From: an uncultured Clostridium sp.
GTDB taxonomy: Bacteria; Bacillota_I; Bacilli_A; RF39; UBA660
Reading direction: 5' to 3'
Length of the DNA: 7,336 bases
NCBI GenBank assembly: GCA_945788325.1
Contig: CALZLL010000034.1
Location: 1 to 7,336, forward strand
The notes beneath the pieces are model-generated. The model saw nothing but the letters and a program-made list of their open reading frames with translations, did not search any database and had not been told where the DNA came from. This document shows, one piece after another, positions 1-5,296 of this stretch (positions are counted from its first letter, which is position 1; every line of letters begins with the position of its first letter). A program made the translations under genes and the position numbers.

Positions 1-1
1 T

Positions 2-79
2 GGAAAGCTACTACCCATATTAGGTACTCTCATATTAATTGTTAGACATAACTTTAAAAATCCCCCTAAAAAATTTTAA
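2..79 (+). CDS. Possible 3' end of a membrane protein gene (partial, enters from left edge)
   Basis: The second plus-strand frame is open from the window edge to a TAA at 77-79. It encodes 25 residues: a hydrophobic stretch (LLPILGTLILIV) followed by a basic, Pro-rich tail (RHNFKNPPKKF). That pattern is typical of the cytoplasmic end of a membrane protein whose last helix lies just inside the sequence. The stop is only 7 nt before a hairpin with T-runs on both sides, as expected for two converging genes sharing a terminator. The fragment is too short to assign to a family, and 25 open codons can arise by chance, so this is a tentative call. The minus strand also has a short open stretch to the edge (from an ATG at 31-33), but it lacks a ribosome binding site. 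Confidence 0.35.
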   Translation, partial: GKLLPILGTLILIVRHNFKNPPKKF

Positions 80-86
80 GAATTTA

Positions 87-113
87 AAAAAATCCAAATA
101 AATTGGATTTTTT
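87..113. terminator. Bidirectional intrinsic terminator
   Basis: A perfect 11-bp stem (AAAAAATCCAA at 87-97, TTGGATTTTTT at 103-113) encloses a 5-nt loop. The minus-strand copy ends in seven T residues and sits 2 nt after the stop codon of the surface-protein gene. The plus-strand copy also ends in a T-run, so it can stop a converging transcript. It also lies 27 nt beyond the GC-rich variable segment. DGR targets often carry a hairpin just after the variable region, so a second role is conceivable but unsupported. Confidence 0.8.
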
Positions 114-114
114 A

Positions 115-1356
115 TTATAAATCAGTTTTTGATATTGTTATAACCGGACGAAAGCCGAGACGGCTGTCAAGGAGCAAGATGTCGCCGCCGAAGCCGCCAT
201 TCGAAACAACGTCCCACACGTAGCGACTGTTGCGAGCAGAACCAAGCCAATAACTTGTTTCATATACCCAACTAGGTGCTGATTCACATGTTTTATTATC
301 TTTATCACATCCTAAGCTAGTTGCTTGCTCAACTGTTAATAAACTAGTATTTACACTTGTTTTTCCTAATGTTGTTTTTATATATGATTCATAATTCTTT
401 AATGGTTCATATAATAATGAATTTTCATCAAATACATATACTGGATATGATGTGCCATAATTTGATTTTAAGCTGCCAGTATCATACCAATAATTATCTT
501 CTGCAAAGGCTATTGTTCCAGTCCGTACTGTATTATCTAATACATATCCTCTTGCACTACTACTTTGCAATCCATATCCAGGTGTTGATGGTTCTATTGG
601 TGTTAATTCACCAGTATTATTATCATATATGTTTCCAACAAGTAAATTATACTTAGCTAGCGCTGTTACTGTATCACCATTGTCACTTATTACATAAAAG
701 TCTTCTGATTTACCAGTATCATTATTACATAGGGCTATTTCATCTCCTACACTATATGTATCTTTTTTATCAAATGTTGTACATGCTGTTGTAGGTGTTT
801 GTACATCAATTGTAGCTTCTTCATCTGTTTGTACAAAGTTTACTTTATATGATAAATCTATCGTACTTACTTCAGTAGGTAATTGGTCTTTTGTTATATC
901 CTTAATAAACTCTATTTCTATTCTTAGGGGTATTCTTGTTTCTTTACCTAATACATATCCTTCTTCTAATTCTTGATTATTTTCTTTTATTACTTTAAAT
1001 GATAAATAATCAGGTGTTGTAGTCTTTACTATTTCATCTATCTTAGCATTTATACTTCCTTCATTTACTAAGTCTACCGTATATACTACTTTATCTCCTG
1101 GTGTTGTTAATCTTACGTTCATATTTTCTATTACAGTATTATCATCTGTTTTTATATTTGCAGTTCCTTCTACATATTCATTTCCTGATGCTAATACTAG
1201 ATTATCAAACTTAAGTCCCCATTTTGATGCATCTAGTTTTGCACTACCATTTATTGTTAATGTTTGTGATAATGCTGCAAACGCAACTGATAATCCTATT
1301 ACTGCTATTACGAGTACTACTATTGCTAGTACTTTTATTCTTCTTTCTTTTTCCAT
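115..1356 (-). CDS. Secreted/surface protein with SipW-type signal peptide and C-terminal C-type-lectin-like variable domain (putative DGR target)
   Basis: A 413-aa exported protein, likely displayed on or released from the cell surface. Residues 1-30 form a basic n-region (MEKERRIK), a hydrophobic core (about 9-27) and an AFAALS cleavage region; with the following LTINGSA...W this matches SipW-dependent signal peptides of TasA-like Firmicutes proteins. Residues 31-175 look like a beta-sandwich of the TasA type. After a Thr/Pro linker near 185-192, residues 195-413 resemble the DUF6273/C-type-lectin-like fold family (GDEI, FYVISDNGDTVTALAKYNLLVG, ARGY, PSWVYETSYWLGS, then GFRPVITIS). Cys192/Cys210 and Cys350/Cys357 could form disulphides. 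The stretch just before GFRPV, where DGR targets vary, is encoded by a segment very unlike the rest of the gene. The ATG start has AGGAGGAG (1362-1369) 5 nt upstream. The gene is monocistronic, with its own promoter and terminator. The fold and export class are fairly secure; ligand and role are unknown. Confidence 0.8.
   Translation of the reverse strand: MEKERRIKVLAIVVLVIAVIGLSVAFAALSQTLTINGSAKLDASKWGLKFDNLVLASGNEYVEGTANIKTDDNTVIENMNVRLTTPGDKVVYTVDLVNEGSINAKIDEIVKTTTPDYLSFKVIKENNQELEEGYVLGKETRIPLRIEIEFIKDITKDQLPTEVSTIDLSYKVNFVQTDEEATIDVQTPTTACTTFDKKDTYSVGDEIALCNNDTGKSEDFYVISDNGDTVTALAKYNLLVGNIYDNNTGELTPIEPSTPGYGLQSSSARGYVLDNTVRTGTIAFAEDNYWYDTGSLKSNYGTSYPVYVFDENSLLYEPLKNYESYIKTTLGKTSVNTSLLTVEQATSLGCDKDNKTCESAPSWVYETSYWLGSARNSRYVWDVVSNGGFGGDILLLDSRLGFRPVITISKTDL
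140..240 (-). other. Candidate DGR variable region (VR) at the 3' end of the surface-protein gene
   Basis: Hand counts for 141-240 give 59% GC and 12% A on the coding strand. The adjacent upstream coding stretch (241-340) has 35% GC and 37% A. The segment encodes residues about 373-405, between the conserved YWLGSA and GFRPV motifs. Many codons have the form NNC (CGC, AAC, TAC, GAC, GGC, TTC, ATC, CTC, AGC), as expected if AAC codons of a template were randomised at their two adenines. The GC-rich end encoding GFRPV (about 142-156) is where the initiation-of-mutagenic-homing element would lie. Known DGR targets carry their variable region at the C-terminus of a C-type-lectin fold. No template repeat or reverse transcriptase is visible in the window, so the call rests on composition, position and domain type. 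Confidence 0.55.
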
Positions 1357-1381
1357 AATTACTCCTCCTATTATCTATTTT

Positions 1382-1405
1382 TACTATGTTTATAATATCA
1401 TAGTA
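1382..1405. promoter_or_regulatory. Dyad straddling the -10 box (candidate operator)
   Basis: A 7-bp perfect inverted repeat (TACTATG at 1382-1388, CATAGTA at 1399-1405) is separated by 10 bp and centred close to the -10 hexamer. Its right arm touches the G tract. A site here could bind a dimeric repressor that blocks RNA polymerase. The dyad is short, the sequence is AT-rich, and no regulator gene is nearby, so this is tentative. Confidence 0.35.
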
Positions 1406-1420
1406 CCCCCCCCCGGTCAA
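1392..1420 (-). promoter_or_regulatory. Sigma-A-type promoter with a G9 tract in the spacer (putative phase-variable promoter)
   Basis: On the minus strand the -35 box is TTGACC (1420-1415) and the -10 box TATTAT (1397-1392), each one mismatch from consensus. The spacer is exactly 17 bp, the optimal length. Nine of those bases are an uninterrupted run of G (1414-1406), directly after the -35 box. Transcription would begin near 1385, giving a short leader that carries the AGGAGG site. Homopolymer tracts in promoter spacers are a known slipped-strand switch, for example poly-C in Bordetella fim promoters. Here nine G give the ON spacing, and gain or loss of one or two should weaken the promoter. 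Confidence 0.75.
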
Positions 1421-1535
1421 GGTTTTAAATGCCTTGTGGAAAAGAAGAAATAATGCAGTGTTAAACTAAAAGTAGACAACTAAAGAGAGTTTGTAAATAA
1501 CGACGAAATTTATCTTTAAAGCATAGCTTTATAAT
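1421..1535. other. Non-coding spacer, no gene seen
   Basis: Between the surface-gene promoter and the terminator of the operon to its right there is no ORF of useful length on either strand. A short inverted repeat (TAAAGC/GCTTTA at 1517-1531, 3-nt loop) has no T-run. A 5-bp repeat (CAAGG/CCTTG, 1418-1436) overlaps the -35 box. A direct repeat AACTAAA occurs at about 1463 and 1479. None can be given a function. Confidence 0.4.
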
Positions 1536-1565
1536 AAATGGGATTAAATTTATTTAATCCCATTT
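1536..1565 (-). terminator. Terminator of the RluA-ArsC-GDPD operon
   Basis: A perfect 13-bp stem (AAATGGGATTAAA at 1536-1548, TTTAATCCCATTT at 1553-1565) encloses a 4-nt loop, 5 nt beyond the GDPD stop codon. The following minus-strand sequence is T-rich (ATTTATTAT) rather than a clean T-run, so termination may be incomplete. Any readthrough would enter the surface-protein promoter region. Confidence 0.7.
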
Positions 1566-1570
1566 CATAT

Positions 1571-2311
1571 TCAATTTATTTTATATTTATCCATGTGTTC
1601 ACATATTAAATTATCACAATATTTTATAGATTTATCATAATCTTCTTTGGTTCTTATAGTCCATCCTAAAACAAGTTTACTTTTTCTTTTAGATTCCACA
1701 TAACTATTTGGTAAGGCTTTTATATCATATGCTATAAAATTTACTTTTAAAATAATATCTGATATTAAAGTTTTTATTATGTTTTTTCTTAAGTTACTCA
1801 TGTCTTTTCTATTTTTAAAATCACTTGCAAGTAACCCCATTATATACTCTTTTCTATTTTTCTTAAACCACAAAATAGATAATGGATGAAAACTTTGAAT
1901 AGCAAATAAACCATTATAATTATCTAATAAATATGCTAATATTTTTTCTAATTTGCCATCATGTTTTTTTACCTTAGTTTCTATTAATAATCCAACTTTT
2001 CCTTCTACTAACCTTAATACCTCTTCTAATAAAGGTATTTTATATTTAGTATCTAGTAAATTATATTTTAATAATTCTTTATATGTACAATCTTCTATAT
2101 TCTTATCTACATTACACATTCTTTTTAAGTTATGATCATGAAAAACTACTAGTTTATCATCCTTAGTTAAATGTACATCTAATTCTATTGTATAACGATA
2201 CCTTATTGCCCTTTTAAAAGCTGCAATTGAATTTTCTGGGATACCTTTTTCTTTATCATGATAACCACGATGTGCTATTAATGTATCTTTTAAAAAGCTT
2301 AAATCCTTCAT
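1571..2311 (-). CDS. ugpQ: Glycerophosphodiester phosphodiesterase (GDPD family)
   Basis: A 246-aa, probably cytoplasmic enzyme; no signal peptide is visible. The family hydrolyses glycerophosphodiesters, released by phospholipid turnover, to sn-glycerol 3-phosphate and an alcohol. The TIM-barrel signature is intact: HRGY at 14-17, PENS at 25-28, ELDVHLTKDD at 43-52, VVFHDH at 55-60 and LLIETK at 108-113. By family analogy His14 and His58 are catalytic, and Glu43, Asp45 and Glu111 bind the divalent metal. The QSFHP stretch (139-143) and the C-terminal GWTIR are also typical. Length is normal for the cytoplasmic UgpQ-like type. The ATG has AAAGGTGAT just upstream, inside the 13-nt gap after the ArsC-like gene, so this is the last gene of a three-gene operon. 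The gene name follows the family and the exact substrate is uncertain. Confidence 0.9.
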   Translation of the reverse strand: MKDLSFLKDTLIAHRGYHDKEKGIPENSIAAFKRAIRYRYTIELDVHLTKDDKLVVFHDHNLKRMCNVDKNIEDCTYKELLKYNLLDTKYKIPLLEEVLRLVEGKVGLLIETKVKKHDGKLEKILAYLLDNYNGLFAIQSFHPLSILWFKKNRKEYIMGLLASDFKNRKDMSNLRKNIIKTLISDIILKVNFIAYDIKALPNSYVESKRKSKLVLGWTIRTKEDYDKSIKYCDNLICEHMDKYKIN

Positions 2312-2324
2312 TATATCACCTTTA

Positions 2325-2678
2325 TTATTTTATTAATTTAATCCATTCTTTTTCTTTAAAACCTACTAATGCATCATCATTAGTAACAAAAATAGGTCTT
2401 TTAACCAACATACCATCACTTGCTAGTAATTCTAACTTTTCCTCATAACTCATATTTGGTATTTTATCTTTTAATCCTAAACTTCTATATAACAAACCAC
2501 TAGTATTAAAAAAATGTTTAATATCCTTACCAGATAACTTTATTAATTTATCTAACTCTTCTTTATTAGGATTATTTAGCTTAATATCCCTTAACTCATA
2601 ATTAATATTATTTTCTTCTAAAAATTTTAGAGCCTTTTTACAAGTAGAACATTTTGGATAACAAATAAACGTATTCAT
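2325..2678 (-). CDS. ArsC/Spx-family thioredoxin-fold protein (arsenate reductase-like)
   Basis: A 117-aa protein, the usual length for the ArsC/YffB/Spx family. The N-terminal YPKCSTCKKA motif holds a CxxC pair (Cys10, Cys13), followed by INYELRDI (25-32) and the characteristic VKRPI motif (92-96) near the anion site. The best match is the YusI/YffB-like group annotated as arsenate reductase family. Spx is a paralogue with a similar CxxC, but its residues for binding the RNA polymerase alpha subunit cannot be confirmed by eye. No arsenic genes (arsB, arsR) are nearby, so a general thiol-redox role is at least as likely as arsenate reduction. The ATG overlaps the TGA of the RluA-like gene by 4 nt (2675-2678), implying translational coupling. 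A strong AAGGAGG (2686-2692) lies within the end of that gene. Confidence 0.85.
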   Translation of the reverse strand: MNTFICYPKCSTCKKALKFLEENNINYELRDIKLNNPNKEELDKLIKLSGKDIKHFFNTSGLLYRSLGLKDKIPNMSYEEKLELLASDGMLVKRPIFVTNDDALVGFKEKEWIKLIK

Positions 2679-3346
2679 CTTTTTTCCTCCTTAAATAAAT
2701 TTTCAAATATACTAGGTACATTACTTATAAACTCCATCTTCTTTTTAGTTTTAGGATTAATAAGTATTAATTCATTAGCATGAAGCATAAGTCTTTTAGC
2801 ATTGTCTTTTATTCCATACTTTTTATCACCTAAAATAGGATGATTAATATCTTTCATATGAACCCTTATTTGGTTTTTTCTTCCAGTTTTAATTTCTATA
2901 TCAAGCATAGAATACTTTTTATTTTCCTTTAATACTTTATAACTCGTAATAGCTAACTTACCATCTTTCTTATTAGAAGAATATACAAGTAAAGTTTTAG
3001 TTTCTTTTAAATAAGATTTAATCGTATCTTGCTTGTTATTTAGTTTACCATTTACAACTGCTACGTAACCTCTTTTTAAAACTATTTTATCCCAAGCATT
3101 TTGATACATATACTTTATATTTTGATTTTTAGCAAACATAACAATACCTGATGTATCTTTATCTAATCTATGAATAATAAATACTTTAGCTTTTGGATTA
3201 CTTTTTTTAACATAATCAGATACTTCATGAAATAAAGTTTTTTCTTTTTCCTTAGGTGTCGATACCGTTAAAACACCACTAGGTTTATTTACAACTAATA
3301 TTTCTTTATCTTCATATATTATGTCTAATTTCTTTTTTCTTTTCAT
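2675..3346 (-). CDS. RluA-family rRNA/tRNA pseudouridine synthase
   Basis: A 223-aa enzyme expected to convert specific uridines in structured RNA to pseudouridine. The conserved blocks are in order: VVNKPSG (18-24), the catalytic HRLDKDTSG (59-67, nucleophile Asp62), TGRKNQIRVH (154-163), GDKKYG (173-178) and LMLHA (187-191). There is no N-terminal S4 RNA-binding domain, so it belongs with short RluA/TruC/RluE-like members; the target uridine cannot be predicted. The frame stays open upstream to an ATG at 3424, but that codon lies in the loop of the rubrerythrin terminator and lacks a ribosome binding site. The ATG at 3344-3346 has AGAGGT (3351-3356), and the protein from there starts just before the catalytic domain. 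It is the first gene of the operon with the ArsC-like and GDPD genes. Confidence 0.9.
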   Translation of the reverse strand: MKRKKKLDIIYEDKEILVVNKPSGVLTVSTPKEKEKTLFHEVSDYVKKSNPKAKVFIIHRLDKDTSGIVMFAKNQNIKYMYQNAWDKIVLKRGYVAVVNGKLNNKQDTIKSYLKETKTLLVYSSNKKDGKLAITSYKVLKENKKYSMLDIEIKTGRKNQIRVHMKDINHPILGDKKYGIKDNAKRLMLHANELILINPKTKKKMEFISNVPSIFENLFKEEKR

Positions 3347-3361
3347 ATTAACCTCTAATAA

Positions 3362-3370
3362 ATTATAACA
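3362..3370 (-). promoter_or_regulatory. Extended -10 promoter of the RluA-ArsC-GDPD operon
   Basis: The minus strand reads TGTTATAAT, a perfect TATAAT (3367-3362) preceded by the TGn extension. No good -35 lies at 16-18 bp; a TTGACT sits 39 bp upstream, too far to pair. Extended -10 promoters can work without a -35 box. It lies between the rubrerythrin terminator and the chosen RluA start, so the leader would be about 10 nt and would begin close to the ribosome binding site. Confidence 0.5.
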
Positions 3371-3413
3371 TAAAAATATATTATTATTTAATTTAACATA
3401 TATAAAAGTCAAA

Positions 3414-3438
3414 AAAAGGACCATTAACTGGTCCTTTT
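3414..3438 (-). terminator. Terminator of rubrerythrin
   Basis: A perfect 10-bp stem (AAAAGGACCA at 3414-3423, TGGTCCTTTT at 3429-3438) with a 5-nt loop is followed on the minus strand by a run of seven T. It lies 6 nt beyond the rubrerythrin stop codon. This is a strong intrinsic terminator and separates rubrerythrin from the operon that follows. Confidence 0.9.
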
Positions 3439-3444
3439 AAAATA

Positions 3445-3987
3445 TTAATAATTATTAGCTCTTCTTTCAAAGTAACTTTGAGGATGAGCACATACAGGAC
3501 ATACTTTTGGAGCTTCTTTTCCAACGTATACATGTCCACAATTACGGCAAACCCATACTGTTTCATCATCAGCAGTCTTGAAAACTAAATCATCGTTAAC
3601 GTTATCAAGTAATTTCAAGTATCTTTCTTCATGATGTTTTTCAATCTTAGCAACTTCTTCAAAAAGGTATGCTATATGATCGAAACCTTCTTCTTTTGCT
3701 GTTTTAGCAAATTCAGCATACATGTCAGTCCATTCATAGTTTTCACCTTCAGCGGCTGCTTTTAGGTTTTCAGAAGTAGTTCCTATTTCACCACCATTAA
3801 GTAGTTTGAACCACATTTTAGCATGTTCTTTTTCATTGTTAGCAGTTTCTTCAAAAATACTTGCTATTTGTTCATATCCTTCTTTTTTAGCTTTACTAGC
3901 AAAATAAGTATACTTATTTCTAGCTTGACTTTCTCCTGCAAAAGCAGTCATTAAGTTACTTTCAGTTTTTGATCCTTTTAATTCCAT
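3445..3987 (-). CDS. rbr: Rubrerythrin
   Basis: A 180-aa cytoplasmic non-haem iron protein. Rubrerythrins reduce hydrogen peroxide to water in anaerobes, taking electrons from NADH through rubredoxin-type carriers. The N-terminal ferritin-like four-helix domain keeps all the diiron ligand motifs: Glu19 (AGESQARNKY), Glu52-x-x-His55, Glu82-x-x-Glu85 and Glu116-x-x-His119. The C-terminal rubredoxin-like domain has Cys147/Cys150 and Cys163/Cys166 for a mononuclear iron. Domain order and length are classical. A TTG at 4012-4014 would add nine residues, but it lies upstream of the AGGAAGG site (3999-4005), so the ATG at 3985-3987 is chosen. The coding region looks less AT-rich than its neighbours, consistent with high expression. 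It has its own promoter and terminator and so is monocistronic. A peroxide-responsive regulator is likely by analogy, but no clear PerR box is seen. Confidence 0.95.
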   Translation of the reverse strand: MELKGSKTESNLMTAFAGESQARNKYTYFASKAKKEGYEQIASIFEETANNEKEHAKMWFKLLNGGEIGTTSENLKAAAEGENYEWTDMYAEFAKTAKEEGFDHIAYLFEEVAKIEKHHEERYLKLLDNVNDDLVFKTADDETVWVCRNCGHVYVGKEAPKVCPVCAHPQSYFERRANNY

Positions 3988-4131
3988 AATTAATTTTTCC
4001 TTCCTTTCATACAATCTTTACAAATTCATTTATATTAAAATTACAATCCGTAATTTTAAAACCTGTTTCATTTTATATTTTTAAGATTTTACTTTGAATA
4101 ACTCATTTTTTTCTAAAATATTAATGATTAC
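3988..4131 (-). promoter_or_regulatory. Long 5' leader of rubrerythrin with inverted repeat
   Basis: From the predicted transcription start (about 4131) to the ATG there are about 143 nt without a gene. They contain a perfect 10-bp inverted repeat, TTAAAATTAC/GTAATTTTAA at 4035-4059, with a 5-nt loop. On the transcript this could fold, but no T-run follows and it matches no riboswitch I recognise. It could equally be a protein-binding site. Confidence 0.4.
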
Positions 4132-4137
4132 TATTTA

Positions 4138-4166
4138 ATTATATTTTAGTAAAATAATAATGTCAA
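4138..4166 (-). promoter_or_regulatory. Perfect consensus sigma-A promoter of rubrerythrin
   Basis: The minus strand reads TTGACA (4166-4161), a 17-bp spacer and TATAAT (4143-4138), matching consensus in both boxes and in spacing. The TGA stop of the AI-2E-like gene (4163-4165) lies inside the -35 box, so the two genes are packed without a spacer. A 9-bp inverted repeat (CTAAAATAT at 4113-4121, ATATTTTAG at 4141-4149) has one arm over the -10 edge and the other past the predicted start, a possible operator. A perfect promoter implies strong basal expression unless repressed. Confidence 0.85.
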
Positions 4167-5278
4167 CCTTGTTTTTTATTTTCTAATTTATAATTAACAA
4201 ATTCTTTTAATAACGTATATAAAACTGATGATACTGGTATACTTATTATCATTCCTACAAGTCCTAAAATACTTCCGCCTATAAGTACGGCGATAAGTGC
4301 CCATAATGCTGGTAACCCAACTGATTTTCCAACTATTTTTGGATAAGTAAAATTATCATCAAATTGTTGTACTATAAAAAATACCAATACGTACCAAACT
4401 GCATTCATAGGATTTGATACTCCAACTAAAACAGCTCCTATTACTAAAGTAATAAAGGCACCAATATAAGGTATTAAAGCAGTAATTGCAAATAAAACAC
4501 CTAGTATTAAAGCATAAGGAATTTTTATTATTGACAGTATTACAAAAAACTCAAAACCAGTTAAACAAGCATCTAAACATTGACCAGTTAGAAAATTAGT
4601 AAAAGTAGTATTAGTTAATTTTACTATTCTTATAATTTCACTGACTGTTTTATCAGGTAAAAAAGCCATGAATAATTTTTTAGTTTGTCTTACTAAATTT
4701 TCTTTATCTAATAATATGTATATTGATATAATAAATCCCATAAAAAACATAATAACTTTAGAAATCATTCCTGATAAGAACGTCATAATTACAGAAACAA
4801 TACTACCAGTTGTACCAATCGTAGTTTCAACAACACTTTTTATATCAATATTATTTATATAATTTTTAGCACTAGGATATAATTTCATCATCTTACCTAC
4901 AAAATCATTTACCCATTCAAAACTAGAAGGTAAATTTTTACCTATTAAACTTACGGCACTAATGAACTCTGGTATAACAAGAAATAATATTAATCCTATG
5001 ATTCCAAAAATCAAAATAATAGAAAGTAAAAGAGATATAATTCTTATTATTTTCTTATGTTTTCTTTTATCTATTTTAAATACCTTTTTTTCTATTTGTT
5101 TCATTGGAACGTTTATAATAAATGCAATTGCTAAACCAACTAAAAGTGGCATTACAAGTTTAAATACAACCTTTATAAAATCAATAAATAAGTTATAATT
5201 AAAAACGCACCATAAAACTAGCCCTGCAAAAACAATAAGTTCCATTATTTGTCTTTTATTTTTTTTAGTAAAATTCAT
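4163..5278 (-). CDS. AI-2E/PerM family membrane transporter
   Basis: A 371-aa polytopic membrane protein of the AI-2E transporter family (formerly UPF0118), which includes PerM, TqsA and YtvI/YdiK. Hydrophobic segments lie at about 11-30, 35-57, 77-103, 158-190, 236-256, 258-286, 292-306 and 322-350, matching the eight-helix family pattern. Hallmarks are the FIISIYILLDKE stretch (182-193), LTGQCLDA (230-237), ITALIPYIGA (265-274) and the C-terminal DDNFTYPKIVGKSVGLP (307-323). The hydrophilic part near 105-155 is the usual extracytoplasmic region. Proven substrates differ among members (AI-2 export in TqsA, Na+/H+ exchange in some Bacilli members), so the substrate here is unknown. The ATG has AGAGGTGAT upstream. 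It lies 18 nt after the CorA-like gene, probably in one operon. No terminator is visible after it, so some readthrough into rubrerythrin is likely. Confidence 0.88.
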   Translation of the reverse strand: MNFTKKNKRQIMELIVFAGLVLWCVFNYNLFIDFIKVVFKLVMPLLVGLAIAFIINVPMKQIEKKVFKIDKRKHKKIIRIISLLLSIILIFGIIGLILFLVIPEFISAVSLIGKNLPSSFEWVNDFVGKMMKLYPSAKNYINNIDIKSVVETTIGTTGSIVSVIMTFLSGMISKVIMFFMGFIISIYILLDKENLVRQTKKLFMAFLPDKTVSEIIRIVKLTNTTFTNFLTGQCLDACLTGFEFFVILSIIKIPYALILGVLFAITALIPYIGAFITLVIGAVLVGVSNPMNAVWYVLVFFIVQQFDDNFTYPKIVGKSVGLPALWALIAVLIGGSILGLVGMIISIPVSSVLYTLLKEFVNYKLENKKQG

Positions 5279-5296
5279 ATCATCACCTCTTATATA

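Noticed and set aside
31..49. Short minus-strand ATG starts near the left edge
   Set aside because: One reads four codons to a stop, and the other is open to the edge for 11 codons without a ribosome binding site. Neither supports a gene call.
87..113. Hairpin after the variable segment as a DGR homing cruciform
   Set aside because: Its T-run and position fit an ordinary terminator. The distance from the segment (27 nt) and the 5-nt loop do not match the well-studied phage example, so no DGR role is claimed.
357..656. Plus-strand open frame of 99 codons opposite the surface-protein gene
   Set aside because: It is antisense to a well-supported gene, lacks a ribosome binding site, and its Leu/His/Tyr-rich product looks like reverse-strand translation of AT-rich coding DNA.
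1456..1492. Stretch resembling a transposon terminal repeat (AAAGTAGACAA-type) with a repeated AACTAAA
   Set aside because: No inverted mate, target-site duplication or transposase is present in the window, so a mobile-element remnant cannot be supported.
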